From NCBI GenBank assembly GCA_948144175.1, contig CANXME010002185.1:330926-394925 (forward strand): DNA of 64,000 bases. Direction: 5' to 3'. Position numbers and translations under genes: made by a program. The DNA comes from Closterium sp. NIES-65 (taxonomy: Eukaryota; Streptophyta; Zygnematophyceae; Desmidiales; Closteriaceae). Of the stretch, positions 42,527 through 54,002 are shown one piece after another (within the stretch, counting starts at the first letter, position 1; each line of letters begins with the position of its first letter). A model generated the notes under the pieces. The model was not told where the DNA came from and did no database searches. It saw nothing but the letters and a program-made list of their open reading frames with translations.

Positions 42527-45500
42527 TCAAGAAGTGGGCAAGTGAGGCAAGACAGGCACAAGACCAAGCTGAGTACAGAAGCGCTGATGATCACAAGGCG
42601 CAAGTGCCTTGGTGAAAACATCAGCAGTGTTGGCCTCAGAGGCGACGTACGCAAGCCGCAACTGACCACGCTGCTGTAGCTCACGAGCAAGGAAGTAGCG
42701 AAGAGCAATGTGCTTTGTTCTGTGCTCCAATCTCTGCTCTCAACACAAGGCCAGCATGGCCTTGTTGTCTACGTACAGGACTGGAGGAGAACGAGGCGGC
42801 TCTCCAAGGTCGCTCAGCAGGTAGGTGAGCCAGCGAAGCTCCTGTGCAGCCATGGCCCCGGCGTAGATCTCGGCCTCACAACTGGAGCCGAGAACAGAAG
42901 ACGAGCGAGTAGCCCGCCACGAAACAGAGCCGGAACCAAGGCTAAAGGTGTAACCCTGTGACGACCGCTGCGTAGCCTGGTCGTCAGCCCAAGAAGCGTC
43001 CGCGTGCCCAGTGAGGACCACTGGACTCTGCCCTCCAAGCACTAGCCCCATGCCCGACGTACTGCACAAGTAGCGCAACACCCTCTTCGCTGCAGCCATG
43101 TGCTCTGGTCTGTGTCTCCCAGGGGCAACATAGCGTGCAAGAATGCTAAGAGGGTATGCAAGGTCAGGTCGTGTGCAGGTCATCAGGTACATGAGGCAGC
43201 CAACAAGCACTGGGTACAGGCCACTCGACTCTACGGACTCATCCGAAGGCAGAGCTGAGAGCGAGTGGCGAGTAGGCAGAGGAGTGGCCTGCGGCGAGGA
43301 GTACGTGAAGCCGAAGCGCTGAAGGACCTGCTGCACCATGTGTGACTGAGTCAGGGTAATGGTGCGGCGTGCTCTGTCTCGGGTGATCTGCAAGCCAAGG
43401 TAGCTGCGCAGTTCACCCAGGTCTGTGCACGTGTGTCTCTTCTGCAGCTCGGACTTCACGTGGGCGAGTCCAGCAGTGTCAGCAGTGGCAAAGACCAAGT
43501 CGTCGACGTACACGAGAATGTAGAACGGCGGCAAAGAGGTGTCGGTGCGTAGAAACAGCGACGGGTCAGCAGTAGAGGGAGCAAACCCAAGAGTCGTAAG
43601 CGTAGTCCTCAGTGTGTCGTGCCACTCGCGCGGTGCCTGGCGGAGACCGTAGACTGGCCGTCGGAGGCTCCACTGGGTGCCAGGAGGGAAATTCCCAGTG
43701 AAGCCAGGTAGATGGCGCAGCCAGATCTCCTCGTGCAGGCTACCCTGCAGGAAAGCAGTGCTAAAGTCAAGGGAGTGAAGCTCGTAGTCACGCTGAGCGG
43801 CTATGTGTAGCAGCACCTGAAGAGTGGTCATCTTCGGGGTGGGAGAGAAGGTTTGAAAGTAGTCAACTCCCTGCCGCTGACTGAAGCCACGAGCCACGTA
43901 CCGCGCCTTGAAGACAGGCGGAGAGCCCGGCGGCCGCTTCACCCTGAAGATCCACATGCCACTGACGATGTTCGCCCCAGGTGGGGGAACCGCGTCAACG
44001 TAGGTGCCTGTGGACTTCTAGGAAGCCATCTCTGCATCCATAGCTGCCTGCCACTGAGAGGAGTAGGGACCCTCTACGGCCTCCGCGTAAGAGCGCGGAG
44101 TCGGGATGTCAAGTGCATTCGGGTCTCTCTCAAGGGTAAGCAGTACGGACACGAGATGAGGTGAAGCAGCAGCCAGACACTGGAACTCCTCCTGCCTGTC
44201 CTCAAGGACGTCCGTGCCAAGAGCACACTCACCCCTGACGGACGGAGGACAGACAGACGCAGACTCAGCAACGAGACTAGCAGCGTAGTCTAGACGACAG
44301 CGAGCAGCAAAGTTGACGAGCTCAGCAACAAGAGCAGACGCGACAGTGGAATCAAAAGAGGGGTCAGTGACGACAGTAGCAAGGAGACGCGTGACAGTAG
44401 GACTGGCAGCACGAAGAGAGTCCGACTCCGGGTCGGCAAGGGCAGGAAGAGAGGACTTAGGAGGAGAAGGCAAAGGGGCACGCAGAGGAGCAGTGGACGG
44501 ACGCAGAGACATCCGGTGCGTGCCAGGGACAGGAGGAGGACGGTGACGCGAACCGCGACCACTAGCGCGAGCAGCACGAACAGGCGACGCAGGACGAGAC
44601 GCAGGCTCACGACGCTCAGCAAGACCTCCAGTAGGACCACTGTAGGGAGAAGGAGCCGGCAGTGGGGAGGCCGGCGGTAACTGTGACTGTGACTGGACAG
44701 GCGGTGGACACTCTAAGAGAAGGAAGACCAAGAACCTGTTGAAGGAGCGGAACAAAGTACAGCCGAGGCCGCGCGACGACTCCAGACATAGCAGGGACAG
44801 CACCAGCACCCCCAGTGGCAGCACCAGTGCCAACAGCACCTCCAGCTCCAATACCTCCAGCAGCACCAATAGCACCCACAGTAGGACCGCCGCTAGGACT
44901 GACAGCAGTAGCCTCAGCGCCAACACCCTCAGCAGCTCCGACTCCAGTCGCACTCGCAGGCCCAGCAGCTCCATCACTCCCAGGGCTAGCACCTCCGAGA
45001 CCAGCTGCATTAGCACCCTCAGCAGCCGAAGAAGCACCAGCTCCAGCAGTACGCCTCCAGCGCCGGGCAAACCACTCGCGCAGCTCCTGTGGAGAGAGTG
45101 GCTCCCGCCGAGACGAAGCACCCGGAGAACCACCAGGCCCAGGACCGCCAGACGCCACACGAGCAGGTCCAGGGGCTGCGGGCTCCGCACCCCCAGGCTC
45201 AGCAGCTCCTGACGCACAACCCCCAGGCGAAGGACCCCCAGGCTCAGCACCCTCAGTCGTAGCACCCCCAGGCTCAGTACCCCCAGGCTCAGCACCCACT
45301 CGCGCAGCACCCCCAGAGTCAGCACCCCCAGGCTCAGCACCCGCCGCAGTACCAGAGTCACCAGCAACCTCGACCGGCTCGACTGCGTCTACCTGGGACA
45401 CACCTGAAGGGGCAGGACCCTGAGGGGGGAGAGGGTCTACCTGGGGGGGACCTGGCACAAGGAAGTGCGGCGGCGGGGGGAGGGAAGGAGTGCGGTAGGG

Positions 45501-48373
45501 GAAGAGACGGTAGTAGGGGACCGACTCGTCAAACGTGACGTCTTGGGAGGAAAGAACACGACGAGAGGAGGGGTGGTAGAACTGCCACCCTGGTGCGTCA
45601 GGGGGGAAGCCAAGGAAGACACAAGGAGCAGCACGAGTTGACAGTTTGTCCGCAGACAAGTCGCGGACAAACGCCCGAGATCCCCAGACACGGAACGCAG
45701 ACGCATCGCCTACCTTCCCCGTCCACAGCTTAGCTGTGGAGGTCTCCGGCATGGAGACCCTGGGGTGAAGGTTGATCTGATGCGCCGCGTACCAAACCGC
45801 AAACGGCCATAGAAAATGGGGGGCAACGAGCGACGTCCATGACCATGCCAATGCGGCGCTCAGCAATCCCATTTTGCTGTGGAGAGTCCGGAAGCGTAAA
45901 GGTCTGGCGGATGCCTCGCGCACGGCAGTAGGCTCGCAGAAGGCCAGAGGAGAACTCTCCGCCTCGGTCAGAGTGTAGACGCAGAACAGGAAAGTCCGAG
46001 CCGGAGCTCCTCCTGAGCTAGAGACGAGCTGCGCGGATCCAGTCGATCAACACCTCAGTGACATCACCCTTGCTGCGCAAGGGGAAGACTGAGGTGTAAC
46101 GTGAGTAGTCGTCAACCACCAGCAGGAAGTAGCGCTCGTGACCCTGTCCACGGACGCGGGCCGGGCCCCACACGTCCATGTGAAGCGTCTGCAGCGGGGC
46201 CTCTATCGAGGGAAACTGAGAGGAGTGAGGGGCAGCCCAGAGCCGCCCCTCGACACAGGGAACACAGGAAGGACCAGGCCCTGGAGGAAGGGGAGGGAGG
46301 GTCCGGGGGAGACCAGAGACAAGGACACGGGAAGACATGCCTCGGAGACGAGGCAGGGAGGGGTGACCAAGACGGTGGTGCCACAGGAGAGTCTCGTGAG
46401 ACAGGAGGCGACACGAGCAGGGGGCAGACTCAGGACCAGACCTGGACGCTGCAGCAAACACCTGACCCGACGCAGCTACCTTGCTAGACGCAGGGAGAGG
46501 AGGAGACCCAGTGGTCAGGGTGTAGAGGCTCGACCCCGGCCGACGCGTAAACGTGGCCAGGTGTCGGCCTGTGCGAGCGTCCGAGCAGTGGGTCACCCGC
46601 TGACTTGCAGGAGTAAACTGGTGAACCCCCGTATCCTGCAGGTCAGCACCACTCACCAAGTTCGTAGAGAACGAGGGGAGGTAAAGACCAGATAAGGTGC
46701 CAGAGGGGGCAGCCGGACACGGGAGGACAGTGGAGAAGTGAGAGAGGACAGGACCCCCAGAGGGGTCTGCCAGGGAGACTGCAACCGGCCGACCAAGCGG
46801 CTTGAGTGTGGTGCGGTCTCGAAAGAAGGAGCGAGAAGCCCCTGAGTCAAGTGTGAAGGTGAGGGAGGCCGAAGCCGACGTGGTACCTGAGAGCGCAGAC
46901 TCACCAGCACCTGAGGGCGCAGACGCACTGGCACCTAGAGCAGCAGCCTCACCAGCACCTACAGCAGCAGTACCAATGCCCGGGTCGGGCGGGAAACACC
47001 GGTAACAGTCACCCTCATCACTAATAGTCACAGCATACATGGCAGCAAGGATAGCATAAAAGTCAAGATCATAGATAGCTACGCCTGCCCTAGAAAGCTC
47101 TCCCCAGCGGGGGATCTCACTGGCCTCCGGGAACTGCTGACGCCAAGCGTCTGTCAGGCGGCCAAAGCAGCGCTGGGTGGGGTGGGCACCCCCACACTGC
47201 TCACCCGCGCGGTCGCTGGAGCGAAGAACGTAGGTGCACGGACCAAACCCCCCACCACGCTGACGCTGCGCGTACCACTCACGGAGCTGCTGAGGTGGGG
47301 GAATGTCCCGAGAAAGCTGCTGCTGCTGCTGTTGGCGCTGACCACCACCAGGGCTGCTCCGCTGCGAAGCGCCACCCCGACCACCGCCACCTCCTCCACC
47401 ACCGCCTCCTCCACCTCCGCCACCACCGCCGCCTCCGCTAGCACCGCCGCCGCCTCCGCCGCCTCCGCCTCCACTACGGCCACCAACACCTCCACCCCCG
47501 CCACCACTCCCACCGCCACCCCCACTCCCTCCACCGCCTCCACCGCCACCTCCACCGCCCCCGCTAGCTCCACCCGCGCCCTTGCCCCCCTTGCTCTTGC
47601 CAGAGCAGCGTCTCCCGCTAGGGGCAGACGCCGCACCGACCGACTCAAGACCAACGAGGTCGGCTGCAGCGGCAGAGGCGACAGAGGGCAAAAGGGGGGA
47701 AGGAGAACACCCCTCAAAGATGGGGGTGCGAGGGTCACCACAAGAGGCTCCTAAAGCGACTATGCTCTTCTCCGCTGCTAGGAGGGCCTTCTCTAAGAGG
47801 TCAACACTGAGAGTGGTGGGACAGACTGAGAGGAAGTGGTCCCTGACTACACGAAGGGAGTCAGGGAGGCGGGTGACTATATAATAGAGAGTGATGTACA
47901 TGGGGGGGGGGGTGCTTGGCGCAGAACTCAGTAGGAAGCGCGGCGCGGTAGCGAGTGTCACTAGTGCGGAGGTGCGTAATGAGGTCCGGGACTGTGGGAA
48001 AGGCAGCAAGGTCAAAGAAGAGGTACGGTAGCATGAGGCGGCTCAGTGCAGTAGTGGCAGGGGAAGAGTAGCGCGCAACTACAGCGTTGTACAAGGTCTG
48101 AGCACTCTTGTACTGACTAAAGTGCGCGCGCTCAGTGGTAGGCAGGTGGCGACGCACAGCAAGACGTGCAGCAGCGTCGCGCGTGGCCCACTGGGAGCGA
48201 ACAGTGGGGTCAGCATCAGCAGCAGGGGTAGGAGAGGCGCCAGAGGTGAGGTCAAAGAGAGAGAGACCGTCTGCCCTATCGCACTGTAAGAACAACTGCA
48301 GGTCGTCGACCCAGACCTCAAAGTCAATGGCTCAACCCTCAGCGTCAAATGCAAGGACACTAGGGGTAGCCAT
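42527..48373 (-). pseudogene. Copia gag-pol of element D, decayed
   Basis: Starts MATPSVLAFDAEG and then has a TGA (CGA in the other copies) near 48,332. An 11-base C run near 47,900 shifts the frame; B and C have ten. Further damage: TAG at 46,018, loss of ~25 bp near 45,825 in integrase, a frameshift near 45,370 and 44,700, TAG at 44,018 before RT and TAG near 42,738 in RNase H. RT (YVDDLVFATAD) and RNase H (DASWADD, CEAEIYAGA, YVDNKAM) are otherwise well kept between 42,740 and 43,957. Confidence 0.9.
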
Positions 48374-49526
48374 GACAACAGTAGACTAGCAGTACCAACT
48401 GTAAGACAGGGGCAGTGTAGTGACAGAAGCGCTGCTCTCACCAGACAGGGCGGTTCGGGCAGCTTAGTAGCACAGCAACACGGCAACACAGCTGTTCGGA
48501 CGGCTCAGTAGCAACTGCGGCTCCGCGGCACCAGCGGCTCGGCTCCTCAGGCGGCTCGGGCGGCTCGGGCGGGTTGGGCGGCTCGGGCGGTTCGGCTCCT
48601 CAGCGGCTCAGGCGGCTCGGGCGGCTCGGGCAGGTCGAGCGGCTCGGGCTGCTTGGGCGGCTCGGCTCCTCAGCGGCTCAGGCGGCTCGGGCGGCTCGGG
48701 CGGCTCGGGCGGCTCGGGCGGCTCGGGCGGCGCGGGCGGTGTAGGGCGGTAGGGCCGCTGGTAGGGCGGCGGGGCCGCAAGGTAGGTGGCGGGGCCGTAG
48801 TGGGAGGGGCGGCGGGGCCGGAGTGAAGGGCGGCGGGGCCGCTGTGAAGGGCGGCGGGGCCGCTGAGAAGGGCGGCGGGGCCGCAATGAGAGAGGCGGCG
48901 GGGCCGAAGAGAAGGGCGGCGGGGCCGCTGAGAAGGGCGGCGGGGCCGAAGCGAGAGAGGCGGCGGGGCCACAGCGAAGGGCGGCGGGGCCGCTGAGACG
49001 GGCGGCGGGGCTGCAACGAAGGGCGGTGGGGCCTTAGTGTGAGGCGGCGGGGCCGCAGGGAAGGGCGGCGGGGCTGCAATGTGAGGCGGCAGGGCCTCAG
49101 CGAAGGGCGGCGTGGCCGCAGCGAAGGGCGGCGGGGCCGCTGAGACGGGCGGCGGGGCCGCAGCGAAGGGCGGCGGGGCCGCTGAGAAGGGCGGCGGAGC
49201 CGCAGCGAGAGAGGTGGCGGGGCCGCAGCAAAGGGCGGCGGAGCCGCTGAGACGGGCGGCGGGGCCGCTGTGAAGGGCGGCGGGGCCGCAGTGAAGGGCG
49301 GCGGAGCCGCAGTGAAGTGCTGCGGGGCCGCAGCGAAGGGCGGCGGAGCCGCAGCGAAGGGGGGCGGGGCCGCAGCGAAGGGCGGTGGGGCCGAATCGAC
49401 GGGCTGCGGGGCCGCTAGGGCGGCTCGACGAAGTGAGAGCCCGGAGCGCGACTCGGGCTGAGCGCGCTTCGGGCAGGAAAAAAAAACTCGATGTGGTGGG
49501 CCCTAGTCACAGTTCCCACGGGGGAA
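48374..49526. repeat. GC-rich tandem-repeat leader of element D
   Basis: GGCTCGGGCGGCTCGGGCGG runs (~48,550-48,735) then GGGCGGCGGGGCCGCAGCGA-type units (~48,740-49,420). The words differ from those in the B leader. Confidence 0.87.
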
Positions 49527-49540
49527 CTTGCTCGATACCA
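49527..49540 (-). other. Primer-binding site of element D
   Basis: Minus strand TGGTATCGAGCAAG directly after the 5' LTR. Confidence 0.8.
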
Positions 49541-49664
49541 TGAGGAAATTATAACGAGAATGAGGAATGACTATGGAATGAAAGTGATACAAATATGCAA
49601 CCCTAGAAATGTGTACCCCATATGGGATACCCCACTAAAGCCTAGACAACATTATAATTTGACA
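49541..49664 (-). repeat. 5' LTR of element D
   Basis: 124 bp, 2 mismatches to the 3' LTR. Confidence 0.93.
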
Positions 49665-49669
49665 GTGTG

Positions 49670-50829
49670 TCGTAGTAGTGACATAGATTGGATGTATCAA
49701 ATCAGTTCAGCACGTGAATATGTATTGTGTCATTGCTATGAATCTTTGCGTTTTGTCGTACAATTATGCATCTTATTCCCATTGTTCCATATTTGTCTTG
49801 CTTGTTTCTTTCTGTTGCTGATGCTTTCCTAACAGGCCTTGTTGTTTTCTTCAGGAACTGAAGGTTAATCTGGATGGTGCAAAGATACAGATTGTTCTGT
49901 GTAGGGTTATATGTATATTGCTAATGTATAATTTTGCTCCTAGGTTTTTTTTCTAAACAGTTGATGCATTGAGCGTTTTTAGTTTGTGTGAATGTGTGGG
50001 AATATGTGTATGTGTTTGTATGTGTCTATGTGCGTGTGTGTATTCGTTATGTTGTGTGCGCATGTGCTTTCATTCATGCTTCCATTGCATTAATAACACA
50101 TGTCTGTGTGTTTTAAAAAAATGGATCAAACTATCATTTCCGAGAAGGTTCTTTGCGCACTCAGTGAGTGTGTCCATTCGAATTGGATTTGATAGAGTTG
50201 ACCTTTTTTTAGATTGCACAGATTGTGTTGTTTCATGTAACAGCTGGTTGATTCAGGAACTATGCTATTGAGCTCCCCCCCATGCTAGACAGGGGATGCG
50301 GTAGCATAGGGTCTGGATCAATTAACTGTGACGCATTTTCATCATGCTATGCATTCATTTCATTACCACAGTCGTATATGCAGCATAATTATGCATTCTT
50401 CATTCAATATTTAGTTCATCATATCATCATTATGCTTCATCTATGCATAACATCATCCGGCATATGCATTACGGAATTAACCGTCACATGTGTCATAGTA
50501 CACATAATTTCGGCAAAGGCGAACCAAGAAATGAGAAGGAATTTGGTACGGCACGTGCTAAATACGACTGTCAAGTCACTTAGTTACCGACACTACGGTA
50601 GATTTTTTTCATCCTTATTTTTTCAATGCACAGAGGATGAAAAAAAAATTGTACATAACGATCGTAATAGGTTGCTTCGCAACCCAAAAAAAAAGGAGAA
50701 GCTGTGTATTGCTATATCCTGCCCAGCTAGATGGCATCTCAGTGTGGTACATAATGAAATATGGGAGAACTAAAAAATTCAGTTCTCTATGCATATGGTT
50801 TTCGAAAGCCAACATGTCAATGCGTAGAC
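49670..50829. other. AT-rich non-coding DNA
   Basis: No recognised gene. A TTTCTTCAG acceptor-like site at ~49,847-49,855 precedes a short open segment. TGTGTG-rich and CATCAT-rich stretches occur. It is markedly more AT-rich than the host genes and elements. Confidence 0.45.
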
Positions 50830-50834
50830 ATTGG

Positions 50835-50964
50835 TGTCAAATGTCATTATCTGTTATAGGTTGTGGTGAGGTGCTCCTTGGTGAGTACAACTCAGTTAGG
50901 GTTTCACATTTGTATTACCTTGCTTTCCTAGTCTCACCATTCCGCTACGCATCACTCTTGAGAT
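50835..50964 (+). repeat. Left LTR of element E
   Basis: TGTCAAATGTCATTATC...CTCTTGAGA, followed by TGGTATCATGGC, a tRNA-iMet-like primer site, and a GGGTTCGAACCCCC palindrome. Confidence 0.85.
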
Positions 50965-51122
50965 GGTATCATGGCAAAGATCTCGGGTTCGAACCCCCAT
51001 GCGTGCACATGCTGGCGGTGACGTTGTAGGGCATCCCTGTGCAAGGGGATGTCTAAAAACCAACACTGGGGATGCCCGATTGATCATAGGGAAGGGTTAG
51101 AGGATCGCTGGCCTGTTGGGTT

Positions 51123-52090
51123 ATGGCTGCACTGACCCGCTACTTAACAAGCCCTACTACACCCGGTACCCCTGTCGAGGTCTTCCGGTTCCCCCTCCCC
51201 CCCTCTTCCTCGCACCCTCTCTCCCCCCTGCTTCCGCTCCTCCGGTACCCCCACCCCCCTCTGGTCCTCCCCCGTCAGGTGTGTCTCACGCTACCCCTCT
51301 ACCCTCGGTCGCGCGTTAGGTAGCGTCTCCCTCCCCGCATTCCTCACAGTCTTCTCAGCAGCCTTCGGCACTTCCGCGACAGGTTACTGTGGACTCGGTT
51401 GGTGTTGGAGCTGGAGGTGCAGCCACTGGCGGTACTCGGTCTGGGGATGCTCGTTCGAGGGGTGCTGAAGCTGGAGGTGCTGGAGCAGGTGGCACTAGCT
51501 CTGGGGGTGCTGGAGCTGGAGGTGCTGGCACATGAGGTGCTAGTTCTGGGGGTGCTGGTGCTGGAGGTATTGGTACTGGAGGTACTAGTTCTGGGGGTGC
51601 TGGAGCTGGAGGTGCTGACACTGGCGTTGCTAGTTCCGCTACTCTTCGGGTGTTACTGCACGTAGCAGCACAACGAGACTACGAGCTGCACTCCCTTGAC
51701 TTCTCCACTGCGTTTCTCCGGGGTTGTCTACACGAGGAGATCTGGCTGCGCCCTCTTCCTAGCTTCACTAACACCTTCCCACCTGGGACCTAGTGGAGCC
51801 TGAGGCGGCCAGTCTACGGTTTCCGCCAGTCGCCTTGTGAGTGGCACGACACTCTTCGCTCCACGCTTCGTGACCTTGTGTTTCATCCTTCCTCTGCCGA
51901 CCCGTCGCTGTTTCTTTGCACTGGTTCCACTCCTTTCTTTATACTAGTGTACGTCGACGACTTGGTCTTTGCTACAGCAGACAGGGCAGCTCTGACTGAG
52001 GTGAAATCCGAACTGCAGAAGAGACACAAGTGCACAGACCTCGGTGAATTGCAGCGCTACCTTAGCCTGCAGATCACCAGGGACAGGGCA
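51123..52090 (+). pseudogene. Copia gag and RT remnants of element E
   Basis: A gag-like start MAALTRYLTSP runs into Pro-rich sequence, then a Gly/Ala-rich region with stops, and directly into RT from ATLRVLLHVAAQRDYELHSL. RT has FSTAFLRG and YVDDLVFATAD and ends abruptly at LQITRDRA, where the LTR stub begins. Most of gag, all of protease and integrase, and RNase H are missing. Several stops confirm decay. Confidence 0.85.
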
Positions 52091-52107
52091 TCACTCTTGA
52101 GAATTGG

Positions 52108-52727
52108 TACAACAATGAGTGCTATCATAGCTTAATGGAGAAAACTACTGCAGCAAGTTCTGTCATGTAATGTTAATTATGGAGTCGCAAATCACAAATA
52201 CTCACATGACTGCTCATAAAGTACGGCTAGGCAAAATGCGAATCGTGCCCTTGAACTGAATGGATCTTCCAATATGTTCAGTTTTCAGAAATTGCCTGAT
52301 TTTAAGCCCTTTTTGTCTACTGAATTGGATTGAGCTACTCCCCTCAGCTCCGCTCTCTTCCATCCCCCTCCCTCCCTCGCTTCCCTCCCCTCTTCTTCCC
52401 AACTCTTTCATAAGGAAATACTGGGCCACCTCAAACCTGAACATGTAGCAGCAAGGTGTGCACCTTGTGCATGTCATCCACCACAATCAGCTACAATTAT
52501 GACCCACGATCGGCTACGATCAAAATGCATTAGTTCAGAGTAGATTATGAATACGGCTACCCCTGAATTAGAGACGCCAGAAACACTGTCTTACTGCTTT
52601 TCACTCTGTTGCATCCTCACTTGCTCATTCAACTTTAGCTAGCCCTTGCACATTGAGTCGCAACCATTTTCCCTCCACGCTGACTGGATATCTGTTTTCT
52701 CCTTTTCTGCAAGTCCTTGAGCTCACC
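52108..52727. other. Intergenic DNA
   Basis: No recognisable gene. Lies between element E and the 3' end of the exonuclease gene, so it should include that gene's 3' UTR and terminator on the minus strand. Confidence 0.45.
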
Positions 52728-54002
52728 CTACTCCGCTTCCTCCTCTTCCTCCCTATTTTTCCTTCCTTTCTTCTTCCTGTTATTCCTCCTCTTCCTCCCC
52801 TTCCTCCTGCTCCTCACCCTCCTCGTCTTCCTCTTCTTCCTCCTCTTCGTCCTCCTCTTCCTCCTCCTCTTCTCTCTCCTCTTCCTCCTCTTCCTCCTCT
52901 TCCTCCTCTTCCTCCTCTTCCTCCTCTCTCCTCCTCCTCCTCCTCCTCCTCCTCCTCCTCCTCCTCCTCCTCCTCCTCCTCCTCCTCCTCCTCCTCCTCC
53001 TCCTCCTCCTCCTCCTCCTCCTCCTCCTCCTCCTCCCCCCTCCCCCACCCCCTCCATCTCCTCCCCCACCCCCTCAATCTCCAACCCATTCCCCACCCCC
53101 ACTCCTCCCTCCTCTCTCTCAAAATCCTCCTCTAACTCATACTCCATCTCATCTTCTCCCTCCTCTCCCTCCTCCTCCTCCCCCTCCTCTCCCCACAGTC
53201 TATGCCCCAGGAACATAACCATCCTCTGCAAAACCTCAACCTCCATCTCCCTATGCGCTAGCCTCCTTCTCAACTCCCCCAAATCAGCACCATCACGCAT
53301 CCTTCCATCAACCTGCCCTTGAGCCAACTTTCCCTGCTGCTGCCGCCGCTGCTGCTGCTGCTGCTGCTGCTGTTGCAGAAGCTCCTGTTTCCTCTGCAGC
53401 CGCAAGATCAGCTCTCTAATCGCCCGCTCCATCCCCTCCTCTCCAACCTGCACCTCCACCTCCCCTTCCTTCCCTCCCCCACCCTCCCCTCTCGCCCTCT
53501 CCACTGCAGCCACCGCATCATAATAACTGCTTCTTAAAAGACTCTCAACTAAGCACTCGTCGGTCTCATCCATAGCAAGCATCTGCTTCCACTTGGCCTT
53601 CATGTCCGCTCTCGCCTTCGCCATAATCTCATCTCTCACCCGCGTCTGCTCCAACTGCCTCTCCTCCTGCCCTGCCTCCAGCTGCTTCACCTCCTCCTCC
53701 TCCTCCTCCTCCTCCTCCTCCTCCCCATCCTTCTCTTCCCTCCCTACTAGCACATCCCATACATCATCAGCATCCTCACACACAAGTGTCAGTTGATCCC
53801 CCATGGCTCTGAGCATCTTCGCCCCAACCCCGTGGATCATGCGGTTACCATCGCCGCCACACGCCACCACCACCTCTGTCGCAGGCCGGTAGACAGGGAT
53901 ACCGCTGTTACCACCTGCGCCTCTGGGGTATTCGATATAATAGATGTGCTTCTGCAGGTGCTCTGGTACTGGAATCTTCTTTTTCCACCGCCCCCAGGGG
54001 TC
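52728..54002 (-). CDS. Exonuclease gene, last exon
   Basis: Acceptor ATCAG. Encodes DPWGRWKKKIPVPEHLQKHI, then VYRPATEVVVACGGDGNRMI and a coiled, Glu-rich region, and ends in a Gly run and Arg/Lys repeats created by CTC/TCC microsatellites. The repeat-derived tail makes the stop position doubtful. Confidence 0.65.
   Translation of the reverse strand, partial: DPWGRWKKKIPVPEHLQKHIYYIEYPRGAGGNSGIPVYRPATEVVVACGGDGNRMIHGVGAKMLRAMGDQLTLVCEDADDVWDVLVGREEKDGEEEEEEEEEEEVKQLEAGQEERQLEQTRVRDEIMAKARADMKAKWKQMLAMDETDECLVESLLRSSYYDAVAAVERARGEGGGGKEGEVEVQVGEEGMERAIRELILRLQRKQELLQQQQQQQQQRRQQQGKLAQGQVDGRMRDGADLGELRRRLAHREMEVEVLQRMVMFLGHRLWGEEGEEEEGEEGEDEMEYELEEDFEREEGGVGVGNGLEIEGVGEEMEGVGEGGGGGGGGGGGGGGGGGGGGGGGGGGGGGGGGGGGGGERRKRRKRRKRRKRRKRREKRRRKRRTKRRKKRKTRRVRSRRKGRKRRNNRKKKGRKNREEEEEAE

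Larger units (their letters stand above)
42179..49664 (-). mobile_element. Copia element D
   Basis: Two 124-bp LTRs with 2 mismatches and a target duplication GTGTG (42,174-42,178 and 49,665-49,669) bound a 7.5-kb minus-strand element. Same architecture as B, with several stops and frameshifts. Confidence 0.95.
50835..52102 (+). mobile_element. Deleted copia derivative E
   Basis: A 130-bp left LTR and only the last ~15 bp of the right LTR (CATCACTCTTGAGA) are flanked by a perfect 5-bp duplication ATTGG (50,830-50,834 and 52,103-52,107). Inside are a gag remnant, a Gly/Ala repeat region and part of RT. Confidence 0.88.

Noticed and set aside
50970..51000. tRNA gene or tRNA-derived SINE, suggested by GGGTTCGAACCCCC
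   Set aside because: It directly follows an LTR and TGGTATCA, so it fits an extended primer-binding region. No A box or cloverleaf is visible.
52814..53122. Poly-Glu protein
   Set aside because: Frame through a CTC microsatellite. The competing frame through the same DNA belongs to the larger exon.
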